Source: an uncultured Collinsella sp. (GTDB lineage Bacteria; Actinomycetota; Coriobacteriia; Coriobacteriales; Coriobacteriaceae). Taken from it: 5,138 nucleotides of DNA. The DNA lies in assembly GCA_958453575.1 (NCBI GenBank), contig CAUDYH010000117.1:1-5138 (forward strand), in the 5' to 3' direction. Position 1 is the first letter of the stretch, and the number at the start of each line of letters is the position of its first letter. The notes under the pieces were generated by a model. The model saw only the letters and a list, made by a program, of their open reading frames with translations. It did no database searches and was not told where the DNA came from. Shown in pieces: positions 4,520-5,138 of the stretch. Both the position numbers and the translations under genes were made by a program.

Positions 4520-5138
4520 TCATCCTCCGATTTGGGACATAAATCGTTGCGTGCCCTCAATTATCGCGTGTTCCTGCGGTTTGTGGGCCACGGCATCGCG
4601 CCAAATCGAAAGTACCTGCATATCATCACCACGGCGCAGGGCGTCGCGCGCCGAATACTCGGCATCGCTGAACAGGCACGGACGCACGTTGCCATCGGCC
4701 GTCAGGCGCAGACGGTTGCAATTCGCGCAAAAATGGTTGGACATGGCGCTGATGAAGCCGACCGTTCCCGCCGCGCCCGGAAAGTGCCAATAACGTGCGG
4801 GGCCCGCGCCGGCAGGAGCGTCGTTGATGTCAAGCGGCTCGAGCTCGCCCAGACCCACCGCGGCGGTGCCGGCATTGATGCGCGCCCGCAGCTCGTCGCT
4901 CGGCACGGTATCGCTCGCGTCCCACAGCTCGGGATTGAGCGCGGGCGCATGCGGGTCCACAGCGCAATGCGAGCTCGTGCGCTCATCGCCAATGGGCATG
5001 TATTCGATAAAGCGCAGGTGGATGGGGCGGTCGAGCGTGAGCCGTGCAAGGGCCGCCACATCCTGGTTGAGCCGGCGCACCACAACGCAGTTGACCTTAA
5101 CGGGCTCAAAGCCCCAAGCCAGCGCCGCGTCGATGCCA
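4520..5138 (-). CDS. moaA: GTP 3',8-cyclase MoaA (partial, N-terminus outside window)
   Basis: The last 205 residues of MoaA; the open frame continues past the right edge, reading GIDAALAWGFEPVKVNCVVV at its start, a segment typical of the middle of MoaA. This radical SAM enzyme rearranges GTP into 3',8-cyclo-GTP, the first step of molybdopterin synthesis. Visible here are HLRFIEYMPIGD, the substrate-side cluster ligands in FCANCNRLRLT and RPCLF (C137, C140, C154 counted from the first full codon), and the conserved C-terminal Gly-Gly (MSQIGG) needed for activity in the family. The SAM-binding CxxxCxxC cluster lies outside the window. Between MPIGD and VPSDELRARI there are about 20 residues more than in E. 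coli MoaA, including an extra Cys (SSHCAVDP). The GTG at 5083 is internal, not a start. The gene is followed directly by moaC-mobB. Confidence 0.95.
   Translation of the reverse strand, partial: GIDAALAWGFEPVKVNCVVVRRLNQDVAALARLTLDRPIHLRFIEYMPIGDERTSSHCAVDPHAPALNPELWDASDTVPSDELRARINAGTAAVGLGELEPLDINDAPAGAGPARYWHFPGAAGTVGFISAMSNHFCANCNRLRLTADGNVRPCLFSDAEYSARDALRRGDDMQVLSIWRDAVAHKPQEHAIIEGTQRFMSQIGG
4524..4528 (-). promoter_or_regulatory. Ribosome binding site of moaC-mobB inside moaA
   Basis: GGAGG on the minus strand lies 8 bases before the ATG at 4515 and forms part of the last two glycine codons of moaA (GGA GGA TGA). It fixes the moaC-mobB start and ties its translation to moaA termination. 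Confidence 0.75.

Noticed and set aside
3220..4542. Plus-strand open frame (440 codons) opposite moaC-mobB
   Set aside because: It mirrors almost exactly a gene with full MoaC and MobB motifs. High third-position GC removes antisense stops. No ribosome binding site or known domain supports it.
4516..4560. Extended moaC-mobB start inside moaA
   Set aside because: The 15 extra residues overlap moaA and resemble no MoaC; GGAGG precedes the ATG at 4515.

Overview
The window comes from a high-GC bacterium. Gene content, codon use and the intergenic hairpin repeats suggest a gut actinobacterium of class Coriobacteriia, most likely Collinsella or a close relative; this is inference, as no marker gene is present. 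All five genes lie on the minus strand, so transcription runs from right to left.

Right end (5138 to 3211): a molybdenum cofactor operon. The 3' part of moaA (radical SAM GTP 3',8-cyclase, cut by the window edge) is followed after 4 bases by a fused gene whose product carries MoaC (cyclic pyranopterin monophosphate synthase) and then MobB (GTP-binding protein linked to guanine dinucleotide attachment). The operon thus joins the first two steps of molybdopterin synthesis to a late step. Its last stop codon lies inside a terminator hairpin.

Middle (3210 to 1665): a 265-base gap with a hairpin repeat, a candidate promoter framed by a 9-bp inverted repeat, and a leader, then a complete 12-TM major facilitator exporter of unknown substrate. 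After it come 224 bases with a 19-bp-arm hairpin and a second, nearly identical copy of the hairpin repeat. Then comes a Cof-type HAD-IIB phosphatase (1440 to 619), followed by a decayed third repeat copy and a strong intrinsic terminator. Nothing in the sequence links the exporter or phosphatase to cofactor synthesis.

Left end (536 to 1): about 455 bases without a supported gene, markedly AT-rich (38% GC over 121-420 by hand count). They end in a strong ribosome binding site and the first 26 codons of a gene that leaves the window. Those codons read as a basic, export-signal-like N-terminus, so the AT-rich stretch is probably the promoter and leader of a secreted or surface protein.

The main points of interest are the MoaC-MobB fusion, a same-orientation family of hairpin repeats at every gene 3' end, a dyad over the exporter promoter, and the AT-rich upstream region. 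I found no clear novel defence or mobile system, and no tRNA, rRNA or CRISPR array.
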